Below are positions 51,784-55,815 of a DNA stretch of 55,815 bases, piece after piece; position 1 is the first letter of the stretch; each line of letters opens with the position of its first letter. The translations under genes were made by a program, and so were the position numbers. The notes below the pieces were generated by a model. That model worked only from the letters and a program-made list of their open reading frames with translations. It did no database searches and was not told the origin of the DNA. This DNA is from Chloroflexota bacterium. GTDB lineage: Bacteria; Chloroflexota; Dehalococcoidia; Lucifugimonadales; QGNO01. The stretch is from NCBI GenBank assembly GCA_003228195.2, contig QGNO01000010.1, forward strand, positions 1 through 55,815, in the 5' to 3' direction.

Positions 51784-53529
51784 TTAGGCCCTCCTCAAAG
51801 AAGAGAATGTTTCAGTTTGTTGATTTCGCTTTGCCCGGTCCGGCATAAAGAAATCAGGGAAATAATTCTTGGTTGGCCATCTTTTTTCTTCGATCACCGC
51901 GGCAAACTCATCCGGAAAATACTCGATAGATGACTTAATTGGATTGAATCCTAGCTGTCCATGTCCACAAAGAGAGCCGACTTGCATGTCGTTACCTAGT
52001 TGACGCATCAAGTCCAAATCACCTGGCTGAGCTTTGAAGTCGCAAATGCGGTCCAAGATTTGTAGAAGATGAGTTGTGCCTAAGCGACAAGGGAAGCATT
52101 TCCCACATGACTCGTACTGGCAAAATGCAACTAGGAGTCGGGCTAAGTCTACCGCGCAGACGGTGTCATCTCCTACAATTATGCCGCCAGAGCCGAGAAT
52201 GGCACCGGCTGCCGCCATTGCGTCAAAGTCTAACGGGATGTCAATTTTGTCCCCTCTGAGTACTCCACCCAGCGGCCCGCCTGTCTGCAAAAGCTTAACG
52301 GGCTTACCTCCTGGCACTCCGCCTCCGAGTTTTTCTACTGCTTCTCGTATGGTCATACCCATGGGCACCTCGATCATACCGGGCCGTTCTATTGTTCCAG
52401 ATAGGCATAAAATGGCAGTACCTTTACTTTTTTCAGTGCCAATGGTTGTAAACCATTCCCCACCCCTTGAAACTATCTCAGGTACGTAGGCCAACGTTTT
52501 TATGTTGTTTATGTTGCTTGGCTTACCCCAAACCCCATAAGCCGCAGGGAAAGGTGGTCTATATCTAGGCATGGCCCGTTTCCCTTCTATAGACTCCATT
52601 AACGCAGTTTCTTCGCCGGAGACGTATGATTCGCCAACTAGTGAGACTTCAACATCAAAACTGAAGTCACTTCCTAGAATGTTTTCTCCTAAAAGATTAT
52701 TGGCGTATGCTTGTGCAATTGCCTTACGAGTTCTTTCTATTGGTGTATCGTGCCCATGGCGGATGAAAACAATTCCATTTGAAGCTCCAGTAGCATAGCC
52801 CGCAAGGATCATACCTTCGAGTAACGTGTGAGGGTCACCTTCGAGTATGCCTTTGTCGTTAAAAGCACCCGGATCGCCTTCCTCACAGTTACCAAGAATG
52901 TATTTTATAGGGCCTGGAGATCCCATAAGAAAGCGCCACTTTGTGGCTGTCGGAAATGCTGCACCCCCTCGGCCTCTTAGTCCAGACTTCGCAACTTCTT
53001 CTTGAACAGCAGACGGCTCCATTTCAAATAGGCCTTTATTTAGGCCGTTGTAGCCACCTGCAGCGATGTAATCTAAAATATCTGAAGGATCGATATGTCC
53101 AGCATTTCTAAGAGCGATCCGTACCTGTCCTTTCATCATAGGTAGTTCTGTGAGGGTTGGAATGTCCAGTGATGGGTCTCTTGTCTCTACTGCCATTGCT
53201 CCAGATAAAACAGGATTTCCCTCGATCAAGTGTTCTCTTACCAAACTAGGTACCTGGTCTGGGGTCACATTGTTATAAAAAACTCTTGGCCCCCCTGGGT
53301 TTTGGATGTCCACCAACGGCTCTGCGTAGTTCAGTCCCAGACCGCCTACCTCACTGATAGTGACATCCAATTTATTGGCAGACACCTCATCCTTGAATGT
53401 ATTTAGGATATCTAGCGCACCTGCTGCCAATCCCGAAAGGTCTATGCTTATTCGCACACGTGGCTTTGATTGAATTTGCTCCAAGTGCGCCTTGGATTTT
53501 TCAACTAGTTTCTGGAATGCCTTAGTCAT
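51784..53529 (-). CDS. nuoF: NADH dehydrogenase flavoprotein subunit NuoF
   Basis: 581 residues, longer than complex I NuoF because of an N-terminal thioredoxin-like extension of about 120 residues, as in HydB/NfnB/FDH-beta types. GLRGRGGAAFPTATKW (FMN), GNCEEGDPGAFNDKG, SYVSGEETALMESIEG (NAD) and the N3 cluster SCGKCFPCRLGTTH with the later GSLCGHGQ Cys are intact. It binds NADH and FMN. It follows nuoE by two bases and touches nuoG, giving a tight three-gene unit. Confidence 0.95.
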   Translation of the reverse strand: MTKAFQKLVEKSKAHLEQIQSKPRVRISIDLSGLAAGALDILNTFKDEVSANKLDVTISEVGGLGLNYAEPLVDIQNPGGPRVFYNNVTPDQVPSLVREHLIEGNPVLSGAMAVETRDPSLDIPTLTELPMMKGQVRIALRNAGHIDPSDILDYIAAGGYNGLNKGLFEMEPSAVQEEVAKSGLRGRGGAAFPTATKWRFLMGSPGPIKYILGNCEEGDPGAFNDKGILEGDPHTLLEGMILAGYATGASNGIVFIRHGHDTPIERTRKAIAQAYANNLLGENILGSDFSFDVEVSLVGESYVSGEETALMESIEGKRAMPRYRPPFPAAYGVWGKPSNINNIKTLAYVPEIVSRGGEWFTTIGTEKSKGTAILCLSGTIERPGMIEVPMGMTIREAVEKLGGGVPGGKPVKLLQTGGPLGGVLRGDKIDIPLDFDAMAAAGAILGSGGIIVGDDTVCAVDLARLLVAFCQYESCGKCFPCRLGTTHLLQILDRICDFKAQPGDLDLMRQLGNDMQVGSLCGHGQLGFNPIKSSIEYFPDEFAAVIEEKRWPTKNYFPDFFMPDRAKRNQQTETFSSLRRA

Positions 53530-53531
53530 GT

Positions 53532-54035
53532 CTAGCCGTTTTGCCTTTTCCCTTTTTCCCCAGTTGCCTTAACAGAAAGAATGCGTTCTTTAGTTTTTTC
53601 TGGTGTCATTCTGCCCATAAGTTGATGGTCAATACTTATAACTGGCGCTTGCCCGCATGCTGCCAGGCAGGTGTTATATTTGAATGTGAAAGTATGATCC
53701 TCAGTGTCCCCCTCTCCTTGGAGATTGAGGGTGCCCAGCACTTCTTTAACAATGTTTTGTGCCCCCAATATATGACACGAAGGTCCCCAACATACCTCTA
53801 ACACATGATCCCCAGGCGGAGTGAACCTAAAATTGGTGTAAAAGGATGCCACTCCCCAGACTTCATTTGTGGTTGAGTTGGTAAGGCTGGCTACCTCCTC
53901 AATCGCTTCGAGTGGGATGTATCCTAACAAATCTTCCACTGCTAACAGAGAGGACAGGATTGTTACCGTGCCATTTTGAGTCGCGGTAAGGGATTGCCTT
54001 ATGGTGGTTCGGAAGTCCGTTTTTTCAGAAGTCAC
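53532..54035 (-). CDS. nuoE: NADH dehydrogenase [2Fe-2S] subunit NuoE
   Basis: 167 residues, thioredoxin-like ferredoxin. The cluster Cys are CWGPSC near residues 92-97 and NTCLAACGQAP near 132-142. The N-terminal helical part has LGYIPLEAIEEVASL and WGVASFYTNF, both usual in NuoE. GTG start. It leads the nuoEFG set. Membrane subunits of complex I are not in the window, so the set may be a stand-alone soluble module or serve a complex encoded elsewhere. Confidence 0.95.
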   Translation of the reverse strand: MTSEKTDFRTTIRQSLTATQNGTVTILSSLLAVEDLLGYIPLEAIEEVASLTNSTTNEVWGVASFYTNFRFTPPGDHVLEVCWGPSCHILGAQNIVKEVLGTLNLQGEGDTEDHTFTFKYNTCLAACGQAPVISIDHQLMGRMTPEKTKERILSVKATGEKGKRQNG

Positions 54036-54069
54036 TTGATGTTACTAGGGAACCATAGAAAGTGGGCAA

Positions 54070-54099
54070 ATGCTACCACAATACCCTAAGCGCGTTCAA
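54070..54099 (-). promoter_or_regulatory. promoter for nuoEFG
   Basis: On the minus strand TTGAAC (54099-54094), 18-base spacer, TAGCAT (54075-54070), with TGG directly before the -10 as an extended element. It lies about 35 bases upstream of the nuoE start. The same TAGCAT -10 occurs at the gltA promoter. Confidence 0.55.
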
Positions 54100-54212
54100 T
54101 GATTTTTGGTGGGTTTGGTGACACTTCTAGAGTAGCCTGAAGTTAATGATGTATGAGTTTTTACTTCAGTACGCAAATGTTGTTTATTGTGTCGGTCGAA
54201 GTAGTGTCATTT

Positions 54213-55517
54213 TTAAGGCTCTAATGAAGTCATGGTACTTGGATTTGATAACGGCTTCTTAGGTTTGTGCAAGAATAAGATTACAGTGAAGCCGGCGATG
54301 ACCGAAAAGATCGCCGTCCCGAATAGGAACATTGAGTATGATTGTGTGGTGTCAAACACCCAACCTGCCAAAACGGTAGTCCCCATACCGATGATTCCCA
54401 AGCTGTTTAAAATGCCTCTCAGTCTTGCGAACGCCTTTCGGCCAAAGTACTCACCGATAATCGAGTAGTTAGGTGGCGCTACGTTTGCCCCAAAGGCGAA
54501 CATTATCATGAAGACATAAACTCCCCAAGGCTCGTCAATGAAAATTAACACTAAGAAACTGCCACCTAGTATAAAGTGGGCTAGCACTAAGATCGCTTTC
54601 TTGCTCCATCTGTCTCCTAACCAACCCACTGCTAAGATCATTGGGGTGGCTATCAATTGTGTTAGACCTACCATAAAAGCAGCGCCAGTTTCCGTAATGT
54701 CTTTCCAGACGAATATAGGAATAAAGTGCACTTGAAAGACACCGTTGTTCGAAGTTCTCACCGTGGTTGTCAAAGCCAAAATCCACCAAGCGGGCGTCCG
54801 TATTGCCTCTTTAAATTCGAAGTCTTGACTGCCACTGGTATCTGGAACCGCATTCTCAGAGCTTTCTTGAATTTCCGATAGGTTCTTGTTTTCAATATTA
54901 TCGCCATCAGGTAGCAAGCCGATCGATTCGGGTGATCGTTTGATGAAATAAGTAAGTGGCAGTGCGGTTACCAGGACAAAGAACCCGATCAATAAGGCGC
55001 TTGTGCGCCACCCCCATAAGCCTACGAGTACGCCCAATAGTGGAGTAAACATTGCTGGGCCAAGTCTTACAGATGAAGAAAAGATGCTCATGGCCCTAGT
55101 TCTGTACTTTATGAACCATATGTTAGCGACGGCGTGCATAACTTGCAGGTACCCCATTTGAAATCCCAGCGCGACCAAGCCTGTGTAAACCAGCAAGAAT
55201 CCAAGAGTGCTATTAACCTGTGATAAGGCAATCATTCCTATGCCTGACAGCAATATTCCTATCACTACTGGAATTCTTGGACCTTGTTTATCTATAAGCC
55301 ATCCGACTAATGGTCCCTCAATTCCCCCTTCGATACGGGCCAATGAAAACACGAAGGATAGCGCTGCTCTTCCGAGTTCCAACTCCCGCTGTAATGGCAA
55401 GAAGAATACTGAAACTACTGGGGAGTGCACAGATCCAATCGTTGTTATTGCCGAACCAGCGGCCAACACTTTCCAGCCATAAAAACTCTCTCTCTTTTTT
55501 TTATTGAGTGATACCAT
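54213..55517 (-). CDS. major facilitator superfamily transporter
   Basis: 434 residues with about twelve membrane helices. There is a long central cytoplasmic loop (about 195-235) rich in Glu, Asn and Ser. FYGWKVLAAGSA and SFVFSLARIEGGIEGPLVGWLIDKQGPR resemble monocarboxylate/oxalate-type MFS permeases. The substrate cannot be named. The C-terminal block GANVAPPNYSIIGEYFG is repeated almost exactly in the partial gene upstream, so the two are tandem paralogues. No terminator was recognised after it, only a 7-bp-arm hairpin at 54137-54169. Confidence 0.87.
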   Translation of the reverse strand: MVSLNKKKRESFYGWKVLAAGSAITTIGSVHSPVVSVFFLPLQRELELGRAALSFVFSLARIEGGIEGPLVGWLIDKQGPRIPVVIGILLSGIGMIALSQVNSTLGFLLVYTGLVALGFQMGYLQVMHAVANIWFIKYRTRAMSIFSSSVRLGPAMFTPLLGVLVGLWGWRTSALLIGFFVLVTALPLTYFIKRSPESIGLLPDGDNIENKNLSEIQESSENAVPDTSGSQDFEFKEAIRTPAWWILALTTTVRTSNNGVFQVHFIPIFVWKDITETGAAFMVGLTQLIATPMILAVGWLGDRWSKKAILVLAHFILGGSFLVLIFIDEPWGVYVFMIMFAFGANVAPPNYSIIGEYFGRKAFARLRGILNSLGIIGMGTTVLAGWVFDTTQSYSMFLFGTAIFSVIAGFTVILFLHKPKKPLSNPSTMTSLEP

Positions 55518-55526
55518 TACAGGAAC

Positions 55527-55815
55527 CTATTGTGGGTTAGGGTGGTTGGGCATTTGAGAAATATGCCTTTGTGGATTCTTCATTAGTAATAGCAAGAATG
55601 CTGCTGCTGCCGCAAGACCGCTGAACGTCATTAATACTATGCTGTAGCTATCAGTTTTATCGAAGATCCAGCCAGCGTACACGGGCGTCAACCCACCTAT
55701 AACGCCTATAGCACCTAAAGCGCCCCTTAGTCTGGCGAACACTGTTCTTCCGAAATATTCGCCTAGTATCGAATAATTTACTGGCGAGACGTTGCCTCCG
55801 AATGCGAAAAGTACA
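55527..55815 (-). CDS. MFS transporter, C-terminal part (cut by window edge)
   Basis: Reading in from the right edge gives VLFAFGGNVSPVNYSILGEY, then FGRTVFARLRGALGAIGVIGG, continuing to PNHPNPQ and a stop at 55527. This is the C-terminal four or so helices of an MFS protein closely like its downstream neighbour. It ends nine bases before that gene starts, so both are likely in one transcript. An internal GTG at 55742 is not the real start; the frame is open to the edge. Confidence 0.85.
   Translation of the reverse strand, partial: VLFAFGGNVSPVNYSILGEYFGRTVFARLRGALGAIGVIGGLTPVYAGWIFDKTDSYSIVLMTFSGLAAAAAFLLLLMKNPQRHISQMPNHPNPQ

Noticed and set aside
45401-54358. Identical 17-mer TTGTGTGGTGTCAAACA at 45401-45417 and 54342-54358
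   Set aside because: A shared 17-mer in a window this size is expected about 0.2 times by chance; one copy is inside the MFS gene, and no further similarity flanks it.

Overview
The window reads as a stretch of chromosome from a low-to-mid GC, free-living, aerobically respiring bacterium. Alternative complex III (ACIII), a System I (Ccm) cytochrome c maturation block, LL-diaminopimelate aminotransferase, archaeal-type phosphoglycerate mutase, a DUF2779 protein and compact operons with many GTG/TTG starts together suggest Chloroflexota, possibly the marine SAR202/Dehalococcoidia side. That placement is inference from gene content, not from a phylogeny. No integrase, transposase, tRNA gene or CRISPR array was seen. 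No gap without a gene exceeds about 300 bases.

Layout. 1-7761 (minus): a purine operon read guaA, purD, purE, a HAD phosphatase, purB, a GH15 glucoamylase-like gene, then purC, which runs off the left edge. 7791-16909 (plus): threonylcarbamoyl-AMP synthase, a divergent polyprenyl synthetase, a lower-glycolysis block (pgk, apgM, tpiA), then miaA, dapF, dapL and hflX. 17052-18194 (minus): citrate synthase. 18404-22828 (plus): a C-terminal processing protease, smpB, the tmRNA gene ssrA, a DUF2779 double-nuclease protein and an ArsC-like protein. 22841-24461 (minus): a PiT phosphate transporter with its DUF47 partner. 24752-29382 (minus): cytochrome c maturation genes. 29480-37364 (minus): a complete ACIII operon whose c-type hemes the preceding block would install. 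37612-37842 (plus): a small Tat-signal protein. 37894-41642 (minus): a ferric iron ABC transporter. 41936-48002 (minus): mutL and mutS separated by a Trp-rich phage-like gene and a small HAD gene. 48077-54035 (minus): a ferredoxin-NADP reductase-like gene and a nuoE-nuoF-nuoG set whose large subunit is formate-dehydrogenase-like but lacks the Cys/Sec metal ligand. 54213-55815 (minus): two tandem MFS paralogues, the second cut by the right edge.

Function. The energy genes (citrate synthase, NuoEFG module, ACIII, Ccm, ferric iron uptake) fit together as a respiratory chain and its cofactor supply. The rest is mostly housekeeping.

The least explained signals are non-coding or structural. They include a perfect 18-bp inverted repeat at the 5' end of guaA, a perfect 21-bp inverted repeat overlapping a second hairpin inside an unknown Ccm-linked gene, two perfect 20-bp palindromes in the purine operon, a degenerate 78-bp repeat upstream of the iron transporter, an apparent AUA start in hflX, and a duplicated Cys motif in the NuoG-like protein.
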